DNA of 64,000 nucleotides from Candidatus Intricatilinea gracilis (lineage in GTDB: Bacteria; Pseudomonadota; Gammaproteobacteria; Burkholderiales; Burkholderiaceae_C): the NCBI GenBank assembly GCA_016702605.1, contig JADJDQ010000021.1:682001-746000 (forward strand). Direction: 5' to 3'. Of this stretch, positions 46,916-55,323 are shown piece by piece. How positions within the stretch are numbered: the first letter of the stretch is position 1; each line of letters starts with the position of its first letter. The notes below the pieces were generated by a model, which saw nothing but the letters and a program-made list of their open reading frames with translations, searched no databases and was not told where the DNA came from. Both the position numbers and the translations under genes were made by a program.

Positions 46916-47292
46916 GCGACGCTCGCAACGCCGCTGCGTCGACCGCGACATCACAACGTGACGCACGCGATCTGGCGCGTGAGTCCTTGCCCGGCGAACG
47001 CGAGCGAGCTTCGGTGGTGCGTCGTGTGCTGGCGCTGGCCGAAGCCAGCAAACTGCGCGTCGAACGTTCCGACTACACCTTGCAGACCGAAGAGCCCCGC
47101 CTGCAACGCCTGCGCATGACGCTGCCGCTGGGTGGCAGCTACATGCAGGTGCGCCGGTTCATCGGTCAACTGCTCAACCGCATGCCCAATGTCGCGCTCG
47201 ACAGCCTGCAGATCGACCGGCCGGATGGCGCTTCGGGTGAACTTCAGACCACCGTGCGCCTGAGCATCTACTTTCGCGCGGAGGGCTCGTGA
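46912..47292 (+). CDS. PilO/GspM-like protein, C-terminal part
   Basis: 126 residues if read from the TTG at 46912, which overlaps the previous stop as TTGA. It begins in a coiled coil (LSDARNAAASTATSQRDARDL) and continues into a ferredoxin-like domain (RRVLALAEASKLRVERSDYTLQ, then LGGSYMQVRRFIGQLLNRMPNVALDSLQIDRP), the PilO periplasmic fold. It has no membrane anchor of its own, so it makes sense only joined to the upstream part. Its end overlaps the next gene. Confidence 0.65.
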   Translation: MSDARNAAASTATSQRDARDLARESLPGERERASVVRRVLALAEASKLRVERSDYTLQTEEPRLQRLRMTLPLGGSYMQVRRFIGQLLNRMPNVALDSLQIDRPDGASGELQTTVRLSIYFRAEGS

Positions 47293-47834
47293 ATCAACGC
47301 ACCCGAGTATTGATCGGGCTGGCCGTGATCAGCGGCTTGTGGGCCCTGTGGGCCGCGACACGTCCGCCAGAGGTCACCACGGCGTCGGCCAACCGTCCGC
47401 GCCCGAGTGGCAACCGCCCGGCCACCGTGCGAAGTGCCGGGCGAGACGATGGGCACGATGGCCAACTCGCCGTGCGTGGACAGCTTGCCGAAGAGCCGCT
47501 CGGGGATCCATTTCAGGCCCCGGTGGTGAGGGCGCCCAGGATAGCCCTGGTGCAGCCGGCGCCGCCACCACCGCCGCCGGTCATCCAGGCGCCACCGCCG
47601 CCGCCGCCGCCGCCCAGACCCGTGTTGCCCTATCGATTCATGGGCATGCTGGCAGATCGGGATGGCGGTGACGCCCGAGTCTTCCTGATGCTTGGCGACA
47701 AGATGCTGATGGCACGTCCTGGCGAGATGCTCGAAGGCGGATGGCGACTTGAAAACATCGGATCGCGCGAACTCCAGTTCGTGCGTCCGTCGGACAACAC
47801 GACGCTCAAGCTCAGCGTCGAAGAAGGGGTTTAA
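47289..47834 (+). CDS. PilP/GspC-like linker protein
   Basis: A 181-residue protein with an N-terminal membrane helix (VLIGLAVISGLWALWA), a charged then Pro-rich stretch with two polyproline runs, and a small C-terminal beta domain (YRFMGMLADRDGGDARVFLMLGDKMLMARPGEML). This layout resembles GspC and PilP, which connect the inner-membrane platform to the secretin. The GTG start overlaps the previous stop as GTGA, and the secretin gene follows at once. Confidence 0.68.
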   Translation: MNQRTRVLIGLAVISGLWALWAATRPPEVTTASANRPRPSGNRPATVRSAGRDDGHDGQLAVRGQLAEEPLGDPFQAPVVRAPRIALVQPAPPPPPPVIQAPPPPPPPPRPVLPYRFMGMLADRDGGDARVFLMLGDKMLMARPGEMLEGGWRLENIGSRELQFVRPSDNTTLKLSVEEGV

Positions 47835-47835
47835 C

Positions 47836-49965
47836 GTGGGATCGTGCAAGTCTGAGACAGGCCACCTGGCGGTGCTGCGACCGCGGTTGACCGCACTGGC
47901 AGCCGCCATGTTGCTGGCGGCATGTGCCGGCAAGCAGTTGCACCAGGAGGGTGTCGATCATTTCGCCCAGGGGCGCACGCAGGAGGGACTGACCTCGCTG
48001 CGCAAGGCCTCCGAGGCCGAGCCTGCCAACGCGCAGTACCGCATCGACTATCTCAGGCAGCGCAACGGGGTGGTTCAGGCCAGCATTGCCGCTGCCGACG
48101 ATGCCCTGTCGCGCGGCAAGTACGACGACGCCCAGGCGCGTTACCGCGATGCCCTGTCCGCCGAGCCTTCCAACGAACGCGCGGTGCGTGGACTGGTGCG
48201 CATCGAGGAGCGCAAGCGCGCCGACGCCCAGTTCGACCAGGCCGAGAAGTTGTTCAAGGCCGGGCAACATGAACAGGCACACGAGATTCTGGCGCGCCTG
48301 TCCCGCGAACCGCACAAGCCTGCGCAGGCCAAGGCGCTGCTCAAGGAAGTGGAGGACAAGGTCGAGGCCCTGCGCCTCGAGCGCGAGGAAAAACTCAACG
48401 CCAGCAACGCCTTTCGCAAGCCGGTGACGCTGCAGTTCAGAGATGCCAGCATCAAGCTGGTGTTCGAGGCGATCTCGCGCGCCACCAACGTCAACATCAT
48501 CCTGGACCGCGACGTACGATCCGACTTGCGCACCACCATCTTCGTCAAGGATGCGTCGGTCGAGGACTCGATCAACCTGATCTTGCTGCAAAGCCAACTC
48601 GAGAAACGTGTGCTCAACAGCAACACGATGCTCATCTACCCGTCCACCCCGGCCAAGCAGCGCGAGTATTTCGAGCTCAAGGTGCGCAGCTTCCAACTCA
48701 GCAACGTCGAAGCGGCGTACATGGCCAACGTCATCAAGACGATGCTCAAGACCAGGGACATCGTCACCGACGCTCGTACCAATACGCTGGTGATGCGCGA
48801 CACCCCTGAAGCCATCGCCGTGGCCGAGCAACTCGTGGCTGCCAACGACCAGCCCGATGCCGAGGTGATGCTCGAGGTCGAGGTGCTCGAAGTCTCGCGC
48901 TCGCGCATCCAGGATCTGGGCATTGCCTGGCCGACCGGTTTCGGTGTCACTGTCCCTGGCGCGACGCCCACTCTGGGTGACTTGCGTGGTCTGGCATCGG
49001 ACAGCCTGCTTGCCACACCGGGCTTGTCGCTGGCCGCCAGGTTCGGTCTGACCGACAGCGACACCAACGTGCTGGCCAGCCCGCGCATCCGTGTGCGCAA
49101 CAAGGAAAAGGCCAAGATCCTGGTCGGTGACCGGATTCCGACGTTCAGCAACATCGTCACCCCGTCGACCACCGGTGGCACGGCCAGCAGCGTGATCACC
49201 GGGTCGATCCAGTACCTTGACGTGGGCATCAAGCTCGAAGTCGAACCGCAGGTGTATGCCGATGGCGACGTCGGGCTCAAGCTCAACCTCGAAGTCAGCA
49301 GCCTTGGAGCAGCGGCCAAGAACGACAGCGGAGCATTCCAGATCGGCACCCGCAGCACCCAGACCGTGCTGCGCCTGAAGGACGGTGAGACGCAGGTGCT
49401 CGGAGGCCTGATCCAGGATGGTGACCGCAACAGTGGCTCTCGCATCCCCGGCCTGGGCGAAGTGCCGCTACTCACGCGATTGTTCGGCAACGACCGCAGC
49501 GATCGCAGCAAGAGCGAGCTGATCGTGGCGATTACGCCGCGCATCGTGCGGCAGGTGTCATTGGCAGATCCGAGCCAGAACAACATCTGGTCTGGAAGTG
49601 AAGCGTCGGTGCGTAGCAAGCCGATCCGTGTCGACCCGGTAGGGGCAGTCAAGTTCAGCGATGGTCGTGGAACGGGTGTCACTCAGCCCTTGCTGACCGC
49701 GCCCTCTTCGACTGCGCCCGCCAACCCTGCTCAGCGTGGCGGGGTGGCGGCACCACCTGCGGCAGCGCCGGCGCCTGCAAATACACCCGGTTCCGCGGTC
49801 GTCCCCCGTGCGCGTTCTATCCTCCGGCCGGGCATGGGCACGCCAGGCACCAGTGTGTTGCCACGCATCATGCCGGGCCGCATGCCGATCGAACCCCCAC
49901 CGGCGGATCCTGCGCCTACCGAGCCCACCGACCCGGCGGCCGAGACGCCAGGTTCGGGCGGCTGA
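47836..49965 (+). CDS. gspD: Secretin with N-terminal TPR-like region, GspD/PilQ/MshL family
   Basis: Outer-membrane channel of the machine, 709 residues from a GTG one base after the previous stop. A lipoprotein signal ends in the lipobox LAAC (Cys30). Residues ~35-170 form TPR-like helices (ADDALSRGKYDDAQARYRDAL), unlike the N0 domain of standard GspD. Residues ~200-340 hold N-type domains (LVFEAISRATNVNIILDRDV), and ~350-590 the secretin pore with VGDRIPTF, LRLKDGETQVLGGLIQD, GLGEVPLLTRLFG and SELIVAITPRIVR. The tail is Pro/Ala-rich. The TPR arrangement recalls MshL-like secretins. Confidence 0.88.
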   Translation: MGSCKSETGHLAVLRPRLTALAAAMLLAACAGKQLHQEGVDHFAQGRTQEGLTSLRKASEAEPANAQYRIDYLRQRNGVVQASIAAADDALSRGKYDDAQARYRDALSAEPSNERAVRGLVRIEERKRADAQFDQAEKLFKAGQHEQAHEILARLSREPHKPAQAKALLKEVEDKVEALRLEREEKLNASNAFRKPVTLQFRDASIKLVFEAISRATNVNIILDRDVRSDLRTTIFVKDASVEDSINLILLQSQLEKRVLNSNTMLIYPSTPAKQREYFELKVRSFQLSNVEAAYMANVIKTMLKTRDIVTDARTNTLVMRDTPEAIAVAEQLVAANDQPDAEVMLEVEVLEVSRSRIQDLGIAWPTGFGVTVPGATPTLGDLRGLASDSLLATPGLSLAARFGLTDSDTNVLASPRIRVRNKEKAKILVGDRIPTFSNIVTPSTTGGTASSVITGSIQYLDVGIKLEVEPQVYADGDVGLKLNLEVSSLGAAAKNDSGAFQIGTRSTQTVLRLKDGETQVLGGLIQDGDRNSGSRIPGLGEVPLLTRLFGNDRSDRSKSELIVAITPRIVRQVSLADPSQNNIWSGSEASVRSKPIRVDPVGAVKFSDGRGTGVTQPLLTAPSSTAPANPAQRGGVAAPPAAAPAPANTPGSAVVPRARSILRPGMGTPGTSVLPRIMPGRMPIEPPPADPAPTEPTDPAAETPGSGG

Positions 49966-49994
49966 CCCTGATCACGACGACGCGCCGTCAGGAC

Positions 49995-50555
49995 ATGTCC
50001 CGTTGCATGGGTGGTAGGTCGGTGTCGCGATCGGGAATTGCTCGGGCCTGGGCCGCACGACGAGGCGGGCAAGGTGCATCGGCCCTGTTGCGTATGCGTG
50101 GATTCACCCTCATGGAACTGGTGGTGACACTGGCCTTGCTGGCGCTGCTGGCCACCCTGGCCATGCCGCTGGCCGAACTCGAAGTGCAGCGCGAACGGGA
50201 AGCCGGTCTGCGTTCTGCACTTCGCGAGATCCGCGACGCCATCGACGCCTACAAGTCTGCTGCCGACAAGGGCCTCATTCAGCGCAAGGTCGGGGACTCC
50301 GGCTATCCGCCCAACCTGCGGGTGCTGGTCGATGGTGTGACCAATCAGCGCAAACCCACGGGCGACAAGCTCTATTTCCTGCGTCGGGTCCCACGCGACC
50401 CCTTCGCTTCTGCCGATCTTGCCGCCGAGGACAACTGGGACATGCGAAGCTACTCGAGCTCGTTCGACTCACCAAGCCCTGGCGACGATGTCTACGATGT
50501 GCATTCACGCGCCACTGGCGTCGGCCTCAATGGTCGGCCCTATCAGCGCTGGTAA
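49995..50555 (+). CDS. gspG: Type II secretion pseudopilin (GspG-like), first
   Basis: A prepilin with cleavage/methylation motif MRG|FTLMELVVTLALLALLATLA; Glu5 of the mature protein is present. The globular part has REIRDAIDAYKSAADKG and, near the end, VPRDPFASA, as in GspG. With the start used the leader is 36 residues, long for a prepilin; an internal ATG at 50094 would leave only three. It follows the secretin by 30 bases. Confidence 0.85.
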   Translation: MSRCMGGRSVSRSGIARAWAARRGGQGASALLRMRGFTLMELVVTLALLALLATLAMPLAELEVQREREAGLRSALREIRDAIDAYKSAADKGLIQRKVGDSGYPPNLRVLVDGVTNQRKPTGDKLYFLRRVPRDPFASADLAAEDNWDMRSYSSSFDSPSPGDDVYDVHSRATGVGLNGRPYQRW

Positions 50556-50577
50556 GACTTGGGAACACCCCGTGAAC

Positions 50578-51060
50578 ATGCGCTTGCTCTGTGTCCTTTC
50601 TCGTCGCGGCCCCTCCGCGCCTGTCCTGCGTCTGCGCGGTTTCACGATGATCGAGCTGATCGTCGTGATGGCCGTGATCGGGCTGCTGCTGTCGATTGCC
50701 GTGCCCCGTTACCTGACCGCGCTCGATCGCGGCAAGGCCCAGGTGCAGCAGCAGAACCTGGCCCTGATGCGTGAGGCCATCGACAAGTACTACGGCGACA
50801 ACGGCCGCTATCCGGACGCACTCGACGATCTCGTGACCAAGCGCTACCTGCGCGCCATTCCGATCGACCCCATCACCGAGGCGACCGACTGGGTCACCGT
50901 TGCTCCCACCGACTCCAAGCAGAGTGGTCGTGTCTACGACGTGCAAAGTGCCAAGCCGGCGTCGCAGCTGCGTGAAGCCTATCGTCCGCCCGATTCGGAG
51001 GGCTCGGGCAGTGTCACTGTCGCAGGCGAAGAAGGTGCAGCCAGCGATGCCGAACGTTGA
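50578..51060 (+). CDS. gspG: Type II secretion pseudopilin (GspG-like), second
   Basis: Prepilin motif LRG|FTMIELIVVMAVIGLLLSIAVP with Glu5 present, then the GspG-type ALMREAIDKYYGDNGRYPDALDDLVTKRYLRAIPIDPIT. 160 residues from ATG 50578; a GTG six bases earlier is possible. The tail is acidic and Ser/Gly-rich. It overlaps the third pseudopilin gene by 14 bases. Two GspG-type subunits in a row suggest a major and a specialised form. Confidence 0.88.
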   Translation: MRLLCVLSRRGPSAPVLRLRGFTMIELIVVMAVIGLLLSIAVPRYLTALDRGKAQVQQQNLALMREAIDKYYGDNGRYPDALDDLVTKRYLRAIPIDPITEATDWVTVAPTDSKQSGRVYDVQSAKPASQLREAYRPPDSEGSGSVTVAGEEGAASDAER

Positions 51061-51691
51061 TCCGGCGGGTTGGGCGACGCTGAGTACTGCTTCCGATCCG
51101 CCGCCTGCGCGGCCGGATGCCCAGCGCCAACGTGGCATGTTGCTGCTGGGCGTGCTGGTGTTTCTGGCGGTGGGTTCGCTCGGGCTGGCCCTGGTGTCAC
51201 AACGCTGGTCCGACGCCAGGCGGCGTGACGATGAACAAGAGTTGCTACGCGTCGGCCTGCAGTACCGCAAGGCCATCGAGTCGTACTACCTGCGCTCACC
51301 TGGTCAGGTCAAACAATTGCCTGGTCAGGTTGAAGACCTGCTCAAGGATCCGAGATTCCCCAACCCGGTGCGGCACCTGCGCGAGGCCTACCCGGACCCA
51401 CTGGCGCCCGCGCAGGACTGGGGATTGGTGCGCAAGGGCACAGCCCTGGTCGGTGTCTACAGCCAGGCCGAGGGCACACCGTTTCGACAAGACCGGTTGC
51501 AACCCTGGCTGGGCTACGAAGTGAAAGCCAAGAGTTATGACGAGTGGCGTTTCACATTCTCTGCGCCAGCCGCGTCGGCTGCCTCGGCGCCTGCTGCCGG
51601 CTCACCCGCCTTCACAATTACGCCCACGCCGAACAACCCGGGTAGCCCGACAAGACCGAATCCCGGGGGGCGCAACAACCTCGCCCGTTGA
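51047..51691 (+). CDS. Third pseudopilin-like protein lacking Glu5
   Basis: A 214-residue protein with a prepilin-like segment, RQRG|MLLLGVLVFLAVGSLGLALV, then an alpha-helical spine and a domain with YRKAIESYYLRSPG and VRHLREAYPDPLAPAQDWGLVRKG. The position of the usual Glu5 is Gly. In type II systems GspK, the tip-forming minor pseudopilin, also lacks Glu5, but GspK is longer. The C-terminal ~45 residues are Ala/Pro/Asn-rich and look disordered. Last gene of the cluster. Confidence 0.75.
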   Translation: MPNVDPAGWATLSTASDPPPARPDAQRQRGMLLLGVLVFLAVGSLGLALVSQRWSDARRRDDEQELLRVGLQYRKAIESYYLRSPGQVKQLPGQVEDLLKDPRFPNPVRHLREAYPDPLAPAQDWGLVRKGTALVGVYSQAEGTPFRQDRLQPWLGYEVKAKSYDEWRFTFSAPAASAASAPAAGSPAFTITPTPNNPGSPTRPNPGGRNNLAR

Positions 51692-51723
51692 TGGCTGACC
51701 CAGTCGAGTGCCTCCAAGAAGAC

Positions 51724-51749
51724 GACGGCCCTGTGCAGTGAAGCGCAGG
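51724..51749 (+). terminator. Hairpin between the secretion cluster and the mof operon
   Basis: GGCCCTGTGC-AGTGAA-GCGCAGGGCC gives a 10-bp stem with one G-T pair. It lies 32 bases after the last pseudopilin stop, in the gap between converging operons. No T-run follows on either strand, so it may act as a modest bidirectional barrier. Confidence 0.45.
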
Positions 51750-51822
51750 GCCAGTCGGATGGGAGTCGGGAGAGTTGCTAGCGTGGCGGTGGCCAGGCTT
51801 CACGCCACCGTCAGGGCCATGA

Positions 51823-52101
51823 TCACTGGCCTTGCTTCATGCAAGCCACCATGGCGTCCTTCAGATCCTGACCGTGCAGGCCCTGGTCAGTGGCTTCCTT
51901 GCGGCAGGCGGCATTCTTGGTGCCACGCATCTGTGCCGCGCGCACTGCGCTGCGGGCATCGACCGACGAGGCAGCTTGCGCCGGTGCGCTGGCGGCTGCC
52001 GCAGACGACGGTGCGTGGTGTTTTGCGTCGGTCTTGTGACCGGCCGCGAACACGGCGAGGGGAAGGGTCATGCAGGCGATGGCGAGAAGCGTCTTTTTCA
52101 T
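51823..52101 (-). CDS. PsiF-repeat-like secreted small protein
   Basis: 92 residues with a clear signal peptide (MKKTLLAIACMTLPLAVFAA), an Ala/Ser/His-rich linker and one C-terminal motif KNAACRKEATDQGLHGQDLKDAMVACMKQ with two Cys, the pattern of PsiF repeats. E. coli PsiF is phosphate-starvation induced but of unknown function. Its ATG overlaps the stop of the extended SCO frame as ATGA, making it the last gene of the mof operon. Confidence 0.8.
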   Translation of the reverse strand: MKKTLLAIACMTLPLAVFAAGHKTDAKHHAPSSAAAASAPAQAASSVDARSAVRAAQMRGTKNAACRKEATDQGLHGQDLKDAMVACMKQGQ

Positions 52102-52895
52102 GGTTTGCTCTTGGTAGGAAGGCCGACCGTTCGGCCAGCGGTTTGAGAAGTGGTCTGCTGCCTGGTCGAGACGAGCGTGATGCGGGAATTCGTGACCGCC
52201 TCGCTCGGCGGTTCGGCGCAGTTGTCGTCACCCTGACCCTGGGCGACGTGCAGGTAGTTGCTCACCAGGTCTTCCGGGCTGAAGAAGCCGTCCAGGCGCA
52301 CTCACGGTTTGCCGGGCGCTCCGCGCATGTAGGTGGTGGGTTGATGGTTCATCTTGTCGCCGCGCCAGGCACCGAAGGCGCTCTGGATCTCGATGGCGTC
52401 GGCGCTGCTGCTGGTGTAGTGCGCCCAGGTCCCCGCTGACCCAAAGCGCTTGGCATAGGCCGTCAAGCGACGAGGTGTGTCTTGCTCCGGGTCGATTGAG
52501 ATCGACACCATGTTGATCTTGTCGCGCTCGGCGCCGAGACGCTCGCGCACCTCGACGAACACCTGGCTGGTTACCGGGCAGATGGCGTTGCAGGAGGTAT
52601 AGATGAAGTTGAGCATCACCGGGCGCCCATCGTCGATGGCATCGGCCAGTGTCATGCGTTTGCCGTCGTTCCTGGTCACCTTCACGGCCGGCAATGCGTA
52701 GTGATGATCAGTGCGTTCCTGCCCGGCCGAGAGCTTGTGGGCTGCATGTGGATCTGTTGCGGGTGCTGCCAGGGCCGCAGGGCTGGAAAGTAGGCTGCAC
52801 AGCACGGCCAGGGTGCCCAGCACGGGGCCCTTGCCGAGACGGTTCGAGCGCACGATCGCTGAATGGAGGCTGAGTGATTTGTGGATCGTCGACAT
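52098..52895 (-). pseudogene. SCO1/SenC family copper protein with in-frame TGA
   Basis: A periplasmic thioredoxin-fold copper chaperone of the kind that loads cytochrome oxidase CuA. Signal peptide to about residue 44, copper/redox motif CNAIC (Cys102, Cys106), SIDPEQDTPRRL, and His in MNHQPTTYM. Codon 198 (52302-52304) is TGA where the family has Trp: APGKP-stop-VRLDGFFSPEDLV. The same frame then runs on to 52098 and ends in an ATGA overlap with the next gene, which suggests the long form is the intact gene. One base change (TGG to TGA) or a sequencing error. If not read through, a nearly complete 197-residue protein remains. Confidence 0.78.
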
Positions 52896-52969
52896 GGAAA
52901 GTCTCTTGATCAGGTGAAGTGCCGGTGCCCGGTGGAGCGCGCGGTCCGGAGCGGGTTCGGCTCGGTGGT

Positions 52970-55270
52970 TCACGGAATGATCCACTCGGTCTCGGCGCGC
53001 AGTCCGCCGGGCTGGGAGTGGTCGAGTCGAACGATGTAGGCGCCCTTGCTGGCGTGACGCTGGAACTGTCCCAGGCTCAGGCGCGGGTAGACAGTCGTGC
53101 TTTCGGGGGCACCGCTGGTGCGAGCAGAACCGGGCATGGTGTCGGTGGCATGAGCCATGGCCTGCGATGCGCCAGCCGGTTGTGCCCCTGCAGGGCCAGA
53201 AGGCGGCGTGGCCATCGATCCCGGACGACGTATCAGCGCTCCGGCGCCGGCAAATCCGGATCGCCCTTGGCCTGAGACGGCTGCTCCAGTGGCCGTGGCC
53301 ATCGACGGCAAGGCCTCAGCTGCAGTAGCCGCACGCGGCACTGCACGTGGAATCATCATGCGCGCTGGCATCTCGCGCAAAGGCTTGGCATCCGAATCCG
53401 CCAGGTGGGTCTTGGGAAGGGCGAGTTCGCGCGATTCGTCTTCTGTGCGTGCGGCTTCCCGCAGGCTCAGCATGTTTTCGCCGCGTTCGAGCAGGTAGTC
53501 GCGGTGCACGTTGTCGAGCATGTCGACCAGCGTGTCGTTGAGGTAGTTCATGGCGAAGTAGACCTCGGCCTGGAGCACCTCATCCTCGAGCGGCAACTTG
53601 CGGATGCGCAGCCATTCCTTGAAGACACGCAGGCCGCGTTGGCGCACCTCGGGCAGTTCGTAGGGATACACCACATGGGCGACGTTGCGCCAGGCGTTGT
53701 TCAGCGGCAGCTTGTCGCCGCCGCCCAGCGCCGCCGATGCATAAATGCTGGCACGTGGTGGGGCCAGTTTGCTCAAGGCCTGCAGTTCGGCAGGTGCCAG
53801 CCACAACACGACGGCATCGGACTCGCCCAGCCCGGCCAGTTGGCGCGACATGTCGGCCTGGTCGCCTGTCCAGTGCAACTCGGTCGACTTGACACTGCTG
53901 TCGGCAAGCTTGTCGCGCAAGGCGGCCACGGCCGTGTCGGCCACCTCCGCGTCGGCGTAGATCTGCAGCAGGCGTTTCGGGCCCTTGCCTGCCTTGGACA
54001 GCTCGTCGAAGCGGCGCGCCAGCACATCGGCCTCGAGGGCCACACCACGCGAGAAGTAGACGCTGTAGAAGTCGGTCTCGCTGTCAGGCGGCACCGCTGC
54101 CACACTCGGGAACCAGCACGGCACAGCCTGCGTTTCGCAGAATGTGTGAACCGGTGCCCAGTTGCCGGCGCCCAGGCCGGACACCAGCGCAAACACCGGT
54201 TGTGTAGCCTGGAACTTGTCCAGCTGAGCTTTCCAGGTCGAGGCCGGTCCGGTCAGCTCCCACACCTGCAGATCCCAGGTGCGGTCGGTCTGCAGGACCA
54301 TTTCGGCACCGCTGGACATGGAGCGCTGCCCCGGAACGATGTTGCCGTTCTTCTGCGCGACGATGGCTTTGATCGTGTCGAGAAACACCCGCTTGCGCTC
54401 GCTGTCGACATCGGGGGTGATCACCGTTGCAAAACGCACCGACTTGTCGCTCACGCCGGGTGACCAGGTGTTCGACACCGTGCGCAGATAACTGGCCAGG
54501 GCCAGCACCTCGCTGTCGGCCAGTTCGTAGCGCGGCATCAGGGGTTGGAGCTTGCGTCCACTGACATGCCTGCCGGCACGCAACGCTTGGGTCAGGGTGC
54601 TCAGGTCATACGGCTCGTGGCGAGAGTTGAAACTCTTGCGCGCGCGCAGGCTCATGTTCACCAGTGCGCGGCGGTCCTGGTCGAACAGGTAACGGCCCGA
54701 TACCGGTGCGATCTGGCTGGGGCCCTCGACAGCACCAAGAGCGCTGCGGCGATGGCACAAGACACAGGCCGCGGCGGCACCCGCCAGGCGCACTTGACCG
54801 TCCAGGCGAAGGCCGACCAGGGGTTTGCCATCGGCACGTTGACCTTCGAGGTAGAGCCTGCGACCTTCGGCGATGACTCCCGGGTCGCTCGACAGGCCCA
54901 GCGCAATGTCGCCTGCATCGGGTGCCGACCCGTCGCTGCGCCACACACGTGCCGACAGACGCTGACGTTCGCTGCGGGCAATGGCGTTGGCGCTGGGCGC
55001 TATCTGCGTGATCGGCTTGCCCGTGACTGCCGAGGCGGGCGGCTGGGCCACCGCCACAGGAGCTGTCGTGCCCCCGGTCTGCGCCATCACGGCGGTGCCG
55101 CTCAGGGCAATGGCCAGGGCCGACAACAGTCTGGCGACACACTCTGCCGCTCGGGCGACACGAGGCTGCGAGGGCTTCGTGTCGCCAGGCGAAGTCGGCA
55201 CAGGTGCCGAGTCCGCGGCGGCAGGCGAGGCTGACGCCCGATCGAGGTTTGCGGTAGGTCTGTGCATCAT
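52970..55270 (-). CDS. mofC: MofC-like c-type cytochrome with a periplasmic-binding-protein-like domain
   Basis: A 766-residue exported protein. A long N-terminus with a hydrophobic export segment (cut near residue 63) leads to a mono-haem cytochrome c domain with CVLCH at residues 169-173 and a likely axial Met in LMPRYE near 244. From ~275 to 600 it resembles a type I periplasmic substrate-binding protein (VSDKSVRFATVITPDVDSER, YSVYFSRGVALEADVLARRF, IYADAEVADTAVAAL, AHVVYPYEL). The C-terminus is Ala/Pro-rich. In L. discophora mofC encodes a haem-binding protein after mofA and mofB; this fits. Confidence 0.82.
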   Translation of the reverse strand: MMHRPTANLDRASASPAAADSAPVPTSPGDTKPSQPRVARAAECVARLLSALAIALSGTAVMAQTGGTTAPVAVAQPPASAVTGKPITQIAPSANAIARSERQRLSARVWRSDGSAPDAGDIALGLSSDPGVIAEGRRLYLEGQRADGKPLVGLRLDGQVRLAGAAAACVLCHRRSALGAVEGPSQIAPVSGRYLFDQDRRALVNMSLRARKSFNSRHEPYDLSTLTQALRAGRHVSGRKLQPLMPRYELADSEVLALASYLRTVSNTWSPGVSDKSVRFATVITPDVDSERKRVFLDTIKAIVAQKNGNIVPGQRSMSSGAEMVLQTDRTWDLQVWELTGPASTWKAQLDKFQATQPVFALVSGLGAGNWAPVHTFCETQAVPCWFPSVAAVPPDSETDFYSVYFSRGVALEADVLARRFDELSKAGKGPKRLLQIYADAEVADTAVAALRDKLADSSVKSTELHWTGDQADMSRQLAGLGESDAVVLWLAPAELQALSKLAPPRASIYASAALGGGDKLPLNNAWRNVAHVVYPYELPEVRQRGLRVFKEWLRIRKLPLEDEVLQAEVYFAMNYLNDTLVDMLDNVHRDYLLERGENMLSLREAARTEDESRELALPKTHLADSDAKPLREMPARMMIPRAVPRAATAAEALPSMATATGAAVSGQGRSGFAGAGALIRRPGSMATPPSGPAGAQPAGASQAMAHATDTMPGSARTSGAPESTTVYPRLSLGQFQRHASKGAYIVRLDHSQPGGLRAETEWIIP

Positions 55271-55323
55271 GGTCGTGCTGATTCGCCTGGAGGATCTAGG
55301 TCAGGGGCTCGCCGGTCGCTGGG

